Shown here: piece after piece, positions 8,104 to 16,519 of the stretch | How positions within the stretch are numbered: the stretch's first letter is position 1 | Layout of the letters: each line of letters opens with the position of its first letter | Assembly (NCBI RefSeq): GCF_947493425.1 | Contig: NZ_CANLRP010000098.1 | Span: 1-32,571 of the forward strand | Source: an uncultured Microscilla sp. | GTDB lineage: Bacteria > Bacteroidota > Bacteroidia > Cytophagales > Microscillaceae | Length of the DNA stretch: 32,571 nucleotides | Direction of reading: 5' to 3' | Made by a program: the position numbers and the translations under genes | Notes under the pieces: generated by a model | Databases searched by the model: none | Seen by the model: only the letters and a program-made list of their open reading frames with translations | What the model was told of the DNA's origin: nothing

Positions 8104-8554
8104 GGCTTTTTTGGAAAAGTTAAAACTCTAAGAAATTTTGGTGTACACGACACACACCTTTCGCATTGAGGAATACCAACAAATCTCTGTATTCTCCCAA
8201 AGGCTACAAATATACAGGTACATCTTTAGGAAAAAAAGCTACTGTACGGCGTTTTATATCAATTCAAAAATGGTTTGATAAAAATCACCATACCAACCAA
8301 TTACAGCAGGGAAACATGTAATTTTGAAGTTGCTTTATTTTTAGGTTTACTTTTTGCAGTGCAGTTGCGCATAAGAATACCCTTTTAGTAAGTAAAAATT
8401 AATCATTAGACCCTGTAAAATAAAAATAGGTGCTCTACCCTGCTAATATTACTATCTTATAATAATAATAATAAAAACACAAGGAGTGGGATCAACCATA
8501 GCATATATGTGCTCACAACCATTCCCCAAATAAAATCATTTAAAGCATTAAGCA
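8104..8554. other. Divergent intergenic region before adenine deaminase
   Basis: This 451-bp AT-rich spacer holds the promoters of two divergent genes. A short (AAT)n run lies near 8460-8474. I looked for a purine-riboswitch core upstream of the deaminase and did not find one. No other gene is visible. Confidence 0.5.
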
Positions 8555-10309
8555 ATGTCACAAGCATTTTCGGTGAGGGGTAATTTGGTAGATATTACCG
8601 AAGAGAAAATTTACCCAGCCCAAGTTCAAGTTTTAGAAGGAAAAATAATATCTATAGAAAAAATAGAAACCCAGGAAAAACTGCCCTACCTGTTGCCTGG
8701 TTTTGTAGATGCTCATGTTCACATAGAGAGTTCTATGCTTACTCCAGCAGAGTTTGCCCGTATGGCGGTAGTACATGGCACAGTAGCTACTGTGTCTGAC
8801 CCCCACGAAATAGGCAATGTAATGGGAGTAGAAGGGGTAGAATATATGATTGAAAATGGCAAGCGGGTGCCATTCAAGTTTTATTTTGGGGCACCATCGT
8901 GTGTGCCTGCCACTAAGTTTGAGACTGCCGGAGCTGAAATAACTGCAGAGCAGATAGATGAATTGATGAAAAAACCCGAAGTAAAATACCTTGCCGAAAT
9001 GATGAACTGGCCAGGGGTTTTGTTCAAAGATGAAACTGTTTACAAAAAACTTGAAATAGCCAAAAAACACAACAAACCTATAGATGGGCACGCACCAGGG
9101 CTCAAGGGAGATCAAGCCAAACAATATATAGATGCGGGCATCAGTACCGACCACGAGTGCTTTACCAAAGAAGAAGCCTTAGACAAGTTGCGCTATGGCA
9201 TGAAGGTGATCATTAGAGAAGGGAGTGCTGCCAAAAACTTTGAGGCATTGGTTGATCTTATTCATAACCACAGTGCCAATATGATGTTTTGCTCGGACGA
9301 CAAACACCCTGATAGCCTGGTAGAAGGACACATAGACGCTTTGGTAAAACGTGCACTAAGCAAAGGCATCGATTTATTTAAGGTATTGCGGGTAGCTTGT
9401 GTCAATCCGGTAGCACATTATAACTTAGAGGTAGGACAACTCAAAGAAGGCGATACAGCTGACTTTATTATGGTAAAAGACCTAGAGGATTTTAATATTC
9501 TAAAGACCTATATCAATGGTGAACTAGTGGCTGAAGCTGGCGAGACTAAAATTGAGCATCTGCAAAGCGATATTATCAATAACTTTAATACTTCTCTCAA
9601 AAAAGTAGAACAGTTTGAAGTAAAAGCTAAAGAAGGCTACGAAAAAATATCGGTAATTGAGGTCATAGACGGTGAGTTGATCACGAAACGTTTGGATGTA
9701 GAGGCAACAATCAAAGACGGGGTGGTACAAACCGATATAGCCAATGACATTCTTAAAATAGTCGTAGTGAATCGTTATCAAGAGGCAGCTCCTGCCGTGG
9801 CTTTTATCAAAAACTTTGGTTTAAAAAGTGGTGCCATTGCTTCGTCGGTTGGACACGACTCACACAATATTATTGCAGTAGGAGTAGATGATGATTCTAT
9901 ATGTGAAGCCGTCAATGGATTGATCAAATCTAAGGGAGGGCTTTCAGCAGTACAAGGCGTAGAATCTGCGGTGTTGCCTTTGCCTATTGCTGGGCTTATG
10001 ACAGGCGAGGATGGTTATGAGGTAGCCCAACAATATATCAAAATTGACCAGATGGCTAAAAAAATGGGTAGCAAGCTTATTTCGCCATTTATGTCTTTGT
10101 CATTTATGGCACTGTTGGTTATTCCAGACCTTAAACTCAGTGACTTAGGCTTGTTTGATGGGCAAAAGTTTGAGTTTATAGATGTGTTTGTTCAGGACGA
10201 AACAGCCGAAGATCAAGTAGAAGCCATTACCACAGAAGAAAACGAAGAGGTGATCAAAAATAGTTCAGAAGAAACTACCACCTCGGACGAAGAAGCTGTT
10301 AATAAATAA
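8555..10309 (+). CDS. ade: Adenine deaminase
   Basis: This enzyme hydrolyses adenine to hypoxanthine and ammonia in purine salvage (EC 3.5.4.2), in the cytoplasm. Motifs of the Ade branch of the amidohydrolase superfamily are all present: LPGFVDAHVHIESSM (47-61) with metal-binding His54 and His56, DPHE (82-85), DGHAPGL (177-183) with His179, TDHEC (198-202), and SDDKHPDSL (247-255). The C-terminal Ade domain contains IASSVGHDSHNIIAVG and ends near residue 548 at KFEFIDVFVQ. The remaining 36 residues are an acidic tail (13 Glu/Asp) beyond the usual family end. The start ATG at 8555 directly precedes the first conserved strand. It is monocistronic, with a strong palindromic terminator 18 bp after the stop. 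Confidence 0.96.
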   Translation: MSQAFSVRGNLVDITEEKIYPAQVQVLEGKIISIEKIETQEKLPYLLPGFVDAHVHIESSMLTPAEFARMAVVHGTVATVSDPHEIGNVMGVEGVEYMIENGKRVPFKFYFGAPSCVPATKFETAGAEITAEQIDELMKKPEVKYLAEMMNWPGVLFKDETVYKKLEIAKKHNKPIDGHAPGLKGDQAKQYIDAGISTDHECFTKEEALDKLRYGMKVIIREGSAAKNFEALVDLIHNHSANMMFCSDDKHPDSLVEGHIDALVKRALSKGIDLFKVLRVACVNPVAHYNLEVGQLKEGDTADFIMVKDLEDFNILKTYINGELVAEAGETKIEHLQSDIINNFNTSLKKVEQFEVKAKEGYEKISVIEVIDGELITKRLDVEATIKDGVVQTDIANDILKIVVVNRYQEAAPAVAFIKNFGLKSGAIASSVGHDSHNIIAVGVDDDSICEAVNGLIKSKGGLSAVQGVESAVLPLPIAGLMTGEDGYEVAQQYIKIDQMAKKMGSKLISPFMSLSFMALLVIPDLKLSDLGLFDGQKFEFIDVFVQDETAEDQVEAITTEENEEVIKNSSEETTTSDEEAVNK

Positions 10310-10327
10310 ACTAAATCAATACTTTAC

Positions 10328-10363
10328 AAAAAGCCTGATGAATGATCATTCATCAGGCTTTTT
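10328..10363. terminator. Perfect palindromic bidirectional terminator
   Basis: The 36 bases form a perfect palindrome: AAAAAGCCTGATGAATGA followed by its exact reverse complement, with A- and T-runs at the ends. It lies 18 bp after the deaminase stop and 275 bp beyond the end of the convergent DUF819 gene. The rest of the 328-bp gap (10364-10637) shows nothing further. Confidence 0.85.
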
Positions 10364-10637
10364 GTTTTGGCTCTTATAAAGAATTGGGCTTAAGGGTTAT
10401 TGTATGCTTATGTTTGCTCTTCACTAAGGCAACCATTCCGATAAATCGAGAACTTCCATTGCATTACAGTAAGGGATTGCCCCTACACTTATCACTTTAA
10501 TTTATACATAAATACCTGTATATCAGAGATTTTAAAAACTTTGTACACTCCTAAAATGTATCCGCAGGATGCTTAATAAGAGCCTAAAATGATACAGGTT
10601 TATGCTTACAAAACGGCTATCGACCGAACACTATGGA

Positions 10638-11909
10638 CTATTCAGCAATGCTTTGCATAATAATGCCACAAAACCAAGCGCCATAAGTGCCTACAGCATA
10701 CCCCAACACCGCTAGTAGTACTCCTACGGGTGCCAATGATGGATGAAAAGCTGACGCTACTACTGGAGCTGAAGCCGCACCACCTACGTTTGCCTGACTA
10801 CCCACTGCCACAAAGAAGAAGGGGGCTTTGATAAGCTTGCCTACGGTTATTAATATGATGATATGCACCAACATCCAAATAATACCTATTAAAAATAAGC
10901 CTAAATTATTGAAAATAGCGGTAATATCCATTTTCATACCAATAGAGGCAATCAATACATACAACAGAAAACTCCCCATTCTTGAAGCACCTGCTCCTTC
11001 GTAATTTCGGGCTTTGGTAAATGAAAGTATCAAACCTAAAGTAGTAGCAATGACAATTAACCAGAAAAAACCTGAGGTAAGACTAAACTTGGCAAGGTGT
11101 GGAGCATTGGTCTTGACAAAAGGCGCAATATTATCAGCGCCAAAGTGGGCAAAAGCCACACAACCAAAGGCTATAGCCATAATGGTAGCAAGATCGGTAA
11201 ATGTAGGAATTTTGGCAATGCTCGCCTGATAGTTTTCTACCTTTTCCTGCACCTCTTTAATGGCCGAACTATCAGCTTTGAACCAACTATCTACTTTGGT
11301 AGAAATACCCGCTCCGTACAGTAAAAATGCCATCCAGATGTTTGCTGTGATCACATCTACCGTAATCATTGCCGAAAATAACTTATCGCCCACGCCAAAT
11401 ACTTCTTTCATAGCTGTTTGGTTGGCTCCTCCGCCAATCCAGCTACCTGCCACTGTAGTCAAACCGCGCCATACAGCATCAGGACCAGCCCCGCCTACTA
11501 CATCGGGGGCTATGGCACTCACAATCAATAAAGCCAATGGACCTCCAATAACAATCCCTATGGTTCCAGCAAAAAACATAATAACGGCTTTGCTTCCCAA
11601 ACGACGAATGCCTTTAAAATCAATGCTAATAGTGAGCAACACCAAACTAGCTGGAAGCAAATAACGAGAAGACACAAAGTATAGTTTGGACTCTTCGCCT
11701 GAGATAATGCCTAAAGAGTTGAATACAGAAGGGATAAAGTAACACAGCAACAATGCAGGCACATACTTATAAAAGCCTTTAAAACGAGGACTTTGAGACG
11801 TTTGAAACACAAAAGCCAAGGTCATTAAAAGGATGCCCAACACTACGGCATCATTGGTAAATAGAGGCTTGGTGGTATTGGCCAGGATAGATAAAAATAT
11901 ATTGTTCAT
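10638..11909 (-). CDS. DUF819 family membrane protein (YjcL-like)
   Basis: A 423-residue polytopic inner-membrane protein with about ten to twelve hydrophobic segments and short loops. It shows the DUF819 hallmark GSWIGGGANQTAM (155-167) and, in the second half, GSQANVGGAASAPVVA and a glycine-rich C-terminal segment (LAVLGYAVGTYGAWFCG). The two Gly/Asn-rich re-entrant-like motifs suggest an inverted-repeat transporter fold, as in related sodium/carboxylate-type families. The transported substrate is unknown. It is convergent with the adenine deaminase gene, and no functional link is evident from the sequence. The length and the N-terminus starting just before the first membrane segment fit the family. 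Confidence 0.9.
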   Translation of the reverse strand: MNNIFLSILANTTKPLFTNDAVVLGILLMTLAFVFQTSQSPRFKGFYKYVPALLLCYFIPSVFNSLGIISGEESKLYFVSSRYLLPASLVLLTISIDFKGIRRLGSKAVIMFFAGTIGIVIGGPLALLIVSAIAPDVVGGAGPDAVWRGLTTVAGSWIGGGANQTAMKEVFGVGDKLFSAMITVDVITANIWMAFLLYGAGISTKVDSWFKADSSAIKEVQEKVENYQASIAKIPTFTDLATIMAIAFGCVAFAHFGADNIAPFVKTNAPHLAKFSLTSGFFWLIVIATTLGLILSFTKARNYEGAGASRMGSFLLYVLIASIGMKMDITAIFNNLGLFLIGIIWMLVHIIILITVGKLIKAPFFFVAVGSQANVGGAASAPVVASAFHPSLAPVGVLLAVLGYAVGTYGAWFCGIIMQSIAE

Positions 11910-11997
11910 GTTTTGTTTGTTACTTCAGGTAATTGGGTTTATAGTTTTTCAAGGTGCAAATATGACTATTTTAGTGAAAAAGTAGGCTTTTGGGCAT

Positions 11998-12029
11998 AAA
12001 AAAATCCGGTGCCTTTGCAGACACCGGAT
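11998..12029 (-). terminator. Terminator of the 1143-residue surface protein gene
   Basis: ATCCGGTG (12004-12011) and CACCGGAT (12022-12029) form an 8-bp stem with a 10-nt loop, followed on the minus strand by a run of seven Ts. It lies 33 bp after the stop. The whole element differs by a single base in the loop from the terminator of the 3317-residue paralogue at 16458-16488. Confidence 0.9.
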
Positions 12030-12061
12030 ATAATATTTATTTGATTCAGATGATCAAATCG

Positions 12062-15000
12062 TTAGCGCTTCATAATTCTCTTTTTAAGCACGATTTTTTT
12101 CATTCTGCCATTTTCTCTATAAGTAACCGCTACATCGGCTATATACAAGCCACGACGTTGGTATCTCATATTAAAGTATACTCGCTTGCTACCATAGCCT
12201 CCACGTATAGTTTTGCACCCAACGGTTCTACCATAACTATTAGCTATTTTTACGGTTACCCCATAGATGCGAATACGCTCACGGGCAGCTGTTCTATACA
12301 ATCCAGATAAATCTACCCCAAGGTAAGTTCTTACTGGGTTAGGCAATATCTTGATGTTAGCCGCATTTGTAATACCACCTTTTGGACAACTACGAGGTCT
12401 TACTCTTACAGGAGTAGTCGCTTTGTTATTGGCAAGGTATGGATCATAAGTTGTGCTTGATACACTAGCAGATACATTGTGTACCCCAGGATCATTCATC
12501 AACAATTTCATTTGGAAAGTAGTATAACCACCACGTCTCAAACGTCTGATATCGCTTGCACTAGAATAAAGCAAAGTAGCCCCAGCAGGTACAATTTCTT
12601 TGATCTTCACATTTTCGGCAGTGTAAGGACCACGGTTGATTACAGTAAAGTAGTAAGTAACTGTACATCCTTCTACTATTGTTTTTGGGCAACTTCTTGG
12701 GATTACCTTAAGGTCAGCTTTGCGTTGAGGCAATACCAATGTACGGGCATGAGACTTATTGTTACTTAAATCCGGATCAACTGGTGAAGCAGATGTTACA
12801 GTAGCAATGTTAGTAATCATACAAGTTCGGGCAGCAACTGCTGCAACCGTAACAGTTTTGCTGGCATTTACCGCCATTGTACCCAAATCAATTTTATTAT
12901 TTGTAAACGTTCCACCAGTTACCGACACAACGTTTAACCCATAAGGCAAATTATCAGTCAAAGTGACACCCTCAGCAGCTCTAGGGCCGTTGTTGGTTAC
13001 TACGATTGAATAAGTAAGGGTATCGCCTACTCTTGCACAAGTCTTATCTACAGTTTTTACTACTTGTACGTCCGCTTCTAGTGGTAATGGTGGTTCTGGA
13101 CAAAGGTTGTCTATACCATCTATAAAGAAGTCACCTGTACCTTTTCTACCAGTTCCTACTTCTTCCCAGAAGAACCAAGCTGCCGCACCAAATTTAAGGC
13201 TTTGACCACTAGCCATTTCACCTATTTGCAAACCAAACTGTTCGTTGGCTGGCATGTGAGTCAATTTAAATACTTGGTTACCACCTACTAATGAAATAGT
13301 AGATTTGGTACCGTCCATTACAAAATATTGCCATTTGTTAGTCACTTCTGGAGTTTGCTCAGGCATAGTAATTTTTGGACCAGTTGCGCTTCCTGCTTTT
13401 GTAAAGCTAGCATCTACCAAATAGCGAGCACCCATGCTTGAGCCACCACTACCTGTTACCGTAGCATATCCGTAAAGGTGAGCAGAAGAACCATCTCTTT
13501 TAACATCTAAGTAAGCATCTTTGTCGAAAGTCATGCGAGCAGTTTGACCGTCAATAAACAGGCTAGGCATCCACACTTGGTACTGATTACCTCTAGGGCT
13601 ACCGTTGCTTACTGCGTAACGAATCGTTGCATCGTCTGGACAAGTAGAAGGACAAAGGTCAGTAATCTCTTTGATAAAGAAGTCACCTGTACCTTTTCTA
13701 CCAGTACCTAATTCTTCCCAGAAGAACCAAGCCGCTGCACCAAACTCAACACTTTGCCCACTCGCTGCTTTACCTACTTGCAAACCAAACTGGCGGTTAG
13801 CAGGCATGTGGGTCAATTTAAATACTTGGTTGCCATCTACTGATGAAATTGTAGATTTAGTATCATCCATCTCAAAGTATAACCACTTGCTAGTTACTTC
13901 TGGAGTTTGCTCAGGCATCGTAATTTTGGGTCCCATGTTGGCACCTGCCTTCTTAAAGCTCGCATCTACCAAGTAACGAGCTCCCATGCTTGAGCCACCA
14001 CTACCTGTTACGGTAGCATACCCATACAAACGAGCAGTAGAACCGTCGTTTTTGATGTCTAAGTAAGCCTCTTTGTCAAAGGTCATACGAGCGGTTTCGC
14101 CTTGCACAAACAAGCTAGGCATCCATACATGGTAGTTTTGACCAGCAGGGCTACCATTGCTTACTGCGTAACGAGTGTAACCAGTAGGACAACCTGTAGT
14201 ACTATCATTGTTCTCTACAGTTACGGTGCAAGTTCCACAAGGAATCTCAGTATAAACATCTACTTCTTCGGTAATTTTAGTAACCTTTGTTTTCAACTTA
14301 GTAACCCCTTGCATATATACTGTACAATGTACATCTTCAAAGTCACGGTCACCACCACTTACGATGTCTTCAAAAACAATGGTCAACACTTTATCACCAG
14401 CTTTGGTTGGGTGATCAGAAATACCCGCTACTACGCTTTCTTTGTTGAATCGGTTCCACTCTTTGATAGAGTAAACTATTTTAGTTTCAGGAATATCATT
14501 CCAGCTGGCTCCCCCATCAGTAGAGTACTGCAGGGTAGTTCCAGAAAAACGCAACTTAGCGTTGGGGTTTTCAGCCAATGGGTTGTGAGGAGCAGTAGCA
14601 CCCACCAATAAGAAACCCATTTGGGTTCCGGCAGGAACAGTACCTGGTAGTGTACCAGTAGTGTTTGCATTGCTTCTCAATCCATTCGCTAATATATAAG
14701 GATCTTTAGGTAAGCCATCTTCAACCTTAAACCACACAATTGTGTTGGTGAAAGCAATGGTACCTGCTTTAAAATCTACTTTAAGATTGGTCTCATCGGT
14801 CATTGTCTGCAAGTCAGGAAGGCTCACTCCCTTGTCAGACTCAGCTACTGTTTTACCATCACGGTCTAGCAGTTGCTGGCGCTCCTTAAACACAAACCAA
14901 TCAAGGTTACGGGCATCAAACACTTTGCCTTCGTATACCTGAATAGTATCTATGCGCTCACCAACTTCTACAGTTTTAGTACCTGTTTTCACCACACAAT

Positions 15001-15493
15001 AATCGCCTGTGGCTACCGTACTATCCTGAATATTATCTGATCCCATATCAAATACAATCTTGCCATTGGCAGGTATTTGTGTATGAAAGTCAACAGAAGA
15101 GTTAGCATCTACCATTATGTTACCAGTAGTATTGTTATCACCATCAACAATGGTATAATAAAGTACTACTTCTTTGTTGTAATCATTATTGATTTTAACC
15201 TGACTGTTTGTTTTCTCAATTCTGATTTTGCTACAAGTCAATGACCCACCATTACTTAAATCCTTCTTTTTCAAAGGAGTTACAGGTAACGAAGCCTTAA
15301 CTACTTTTGTAGATGTTGTTTCATGTTTAGTTGTTAGTTTTGGTTTTTTGACAGTAACTGTCTTTTTGGTGGATAATGACCAGTTCTTGATAGATAGGTT
15401 ATCAAGGTAACCACTCCTCTGTGCCTGTATTGAGAGGAGCCCAAGGGCCAATACGACCAATGTCGCTTTAATGGATGTTGCTACTTTTTTCAT
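12062..15493 (-). CDS. T9SS-exported surface protein with DUF4114 and DUF11 domains (smaller paralogue)
   Basis: This 1143-residue protein starts with a signal peptide (MKKVATSIKATLVVLALGLL, cleavage near QAQ at 25). In order it has: a basic Thr/Lys-rich linker (26-80); a DUF4114-type module (about 85-427) with the motif GGDRDFEDVHC; two tandem copies of an unassigned ~180-residue module (about 435-612 and 617-797), each with YGYATVTGSGGSSMGARYLV and AAWFFWEE; two DUF11 domains (about 805-922 and 923-1033); and a T9SS type A sorting domain (about 1048-1143: ILPNPV, GLYIAD, closing KKRIMKR). It is expected to be exported through T9SS and anchored or released at the surface. From residue ~923 on it is unusually Arg/Lys/Tyr-rich and contains several Cys, unlike its paralogue. 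It lacks the lectin and vWFA parts of the large paralogue. Function unknown; an adhesin or matrix role is inferred. Confidence 0.92.
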   Translation of the reverse strand: MKKVATSIKATLVVLALGLLSIQAQRSGYLDNLSIKNWSLSTKKTVTVKKPKLTTKHETTSTKVVKASLPVTPLKKKDLSNGGSLTCSKIRIEKTNSQVKINNDYNKEVVLYYTIVDGDNNTTGNIMVDANSSVDFHTQIPANGKIVFDMGSDNIQDSTVATGDYCVVKTGTKTVEVGERIDTIQVYEGKVFDARNLDWFVFKERQQLLDRDGKTVAESDKGVSLPDLQTMTDETNLKVDFKAGTIAFTNTIVWFKVEDGLPKDPYILANGLRSNANTTGTLPGTVPAGTQMGFLLVGATAPHNPLAENPNAKLRFSGTTLQYSTDGGASWNDIPETKIVYSIKEWNRFNKESVVAGISDHPTKAGDKVLTIVFEDIVSGGDRDFEDVHCTVYMQGVTKLKTKVTKITEEVDVYTEIPCGTCTVTVENNDSTTGCPTGYTRYAVSNGSPAGQNYHVWMPSLFVQGETARMTFDKEAYLDIKNDGSTARLYGYATVTGSGGSSMGARYLVDASFKKAGANMGPKITMPEQTPEVTSKWLYFEMDDTKSTISSVDGNQVFKLTHMPANRQFGLQVGKAASGQSVEFGAAAWFFWEELGTGRKGTGDFFIKEITDLCPSTCPDDATIRYAVSNGSPRGNQYQVWMPSLFIDGQTARMTFDKDAYLDVKRDGSSAHLYGYATVTGSGGSSMGARYLVDASFTKAGSATGPKITMPEQTPEVTNKWQYFVMDGTKSTISLVGGNQVFKLTHMPANEQFGLQIGEMASGQSLKFGAAAWFFWEEVGTGRKGTGDFFIDGIDNLCPEPPLPLEADVQVVKTVDKTCARVGDTLTYSIVVTNNGPRAAEGVTLTDNLPYGLNVVSVTGGTFTNNKIDLGTMAVNASKTVTVAAVAARTCMITNIATVTSASPVDPDLSNNKSHARTLVLPQRKADLKVIPRSCPKTIVEGCTVTYYFTVINRGPYTAENVKIKEIVPAGATLLYSSASDIRRLRRGGYTTFQMKLLMNDPGVHNVSASVSSTTYDPYLANNKATTPVRVRPRSCPKGGITNAANIKILPNPVRTYLGVDLSGLYRTAARERIRIYGVTVKIANSYGRTVGCKTIRGGYGSKRVYFNMRYQRRGLYIADVAVTYRENGRMKKIVLKKRIMKR
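13105..14190 (-). repeat. Tandem duplication inside the surface protein gene
   Basis: Two direct copies of about 540 bp (roughly 13105-13645 and 13646-14190) encode the unassigned module twice. Long stretches agree nearly base for base, for example AAGAAGTCACCTGTACC and CCCAGAAGAACCAAGC in both copies. The two copies in the larger gene (about 19645-20770) are related but more diverged. Confidence 0.85.
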
Positions 15494-16400
15494 TTCGTAA
15501 AAATACTTAAATAAATTATTGTTTTAGTTGGGATAAAAAAAAAGAAAACATACCCAATTGCATGAATTTGCAAGGTATATTTCCTCAATACATAATTATG
15601 CTTTGCTGATGATTTTTAAACATTACAATTCGTTTTTATAGTAACTTGTATAGGCTGGTTCAACTAATGCATGGTTAGTCCTACTTATTATGTTTTGTTC
15701 TTGTGGTTAAATAAACCTACAAAATAGATTTATCGCCGATATAAATAGCCTGGTGTTTAGTTAAACTTTATTAGTAGCCTGCTTTTTTATGCAAAAAACA
15801 GGATTTGTTAATTTTTTGTGAAAAAAATTTTTTCGCAAATAAAATGAACTTCTCTGTGATTATAAGTTTGGCAAACTTACGTAAAATTATTGAGTTTGAA
15901 CAATGTTTGAAGCTATTTTACTCTAAAAAAAGTATTGTATTTTTGCATTAAGAAATTTCCCTAGTAGATATACTAAAAACAGGTATAAACACACAGTAAT
16001 ATCTTAAAGTTAATTCGGTGGTTGTCACAGTTACACGATTAGTAACATTTGTTTTTACAAGTGCTGCTCATTGTGCAAAACAAGAAAAAATCGCTTACGA
16101 TATACTCAGATGGATATATAGTGTACATTCTCTTTTCTCCTTCCCCTCAATATACCATACAATACCCACACAAAAAAACTTTCACTGTGCGTCTATTTTC
16201 CTGAACACATTGTACAAGTATCACTTGTAAAAAGCCCATACTAACAATCACATAATAGTACTTTTCAAATAAAAGTCATTCTAAAAACAAGGTAGCAAAC
16301 TCCACCATACAAGAACTAAATCCAAGTAGGCAAGCTTAAAGAAGTATAAGGAAGAGGGCTTTAAACGGGGAAAAACCAAAAAGGTTGTTACAATATTCGT
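15494..16400. repeat. Upstream region shared with the large paralogue (copy 1)
   Basis: This gene-free stretch aligns, with decay, to 26474-27460. Shared blocks on the plus strand include TTTTAGTTGGGATAAAAA just before the gene, TTAATTTTTTGT, GCAAACTTAC and TTATTGAGTTTGAA (15887-15900 against 26941-26954), ATCGCTTACGA, CCTGAACA, and AAAAAGGTTG at the far end. No gene is visible; the frame at 16018-16230 does not look real. It is the 5' flank of a duplicated transcription unit and probably carries shared regulation. Confidence 0.75.
15545..15573 (-). promoter_or_regulatory. Candidate Bacteroidota promoter of the 1143-residue protein gene
   Basis: Reading the minus strand, TTG (15573-15571) is followed after 18 nt by TATGTTTT (15552-15545), one base off the -7 consensus TAnnTTTG. 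It lies about 52 bp before the ATG. The equivalent TATGTTTT is conserved upstream of the paralogue at 26530-26537. Confidence 0.45.
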
Positions 16401-16457
16401 TGATACACGATATTATTATTTTGATTGCCCACCAAAGCTAAGTTCAATGCAAGGCAT

Positions 16458-16488
16458 AAAAAAATCCGGTGCCTTTACAGACACCGGA
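16458..16488 (-). terminator. Terminator of the 3317-residue surface protein gene
   Basis: TCCGGTG (16465-16471) pairs with CACCGGA (16482-16488), and the minus strand then runs into seven Ts. It is nearly identical, flanks included, to the terminator at 11998-12029 of the smaller paralogue. It lies 31 bp after the stop codon. Confidence 0.9.
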
Positions 16489-16519
16489 CATTTTATGAAT
16501 CTATGAATAGCAAAAGTAA

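Noticed and set aside
8104..8554. Purine riboswitch before adenine deaminase
   Set aside because: I could not find the three-way-junction core sequences, and the spacer is uniformly AT-rich.
16018..16230. 70-residue plus-strand frame in the shared upstream region
   Set aside because: It is not preserved in the homologous region near 27.2 kb, and its composition is unlike a protein.
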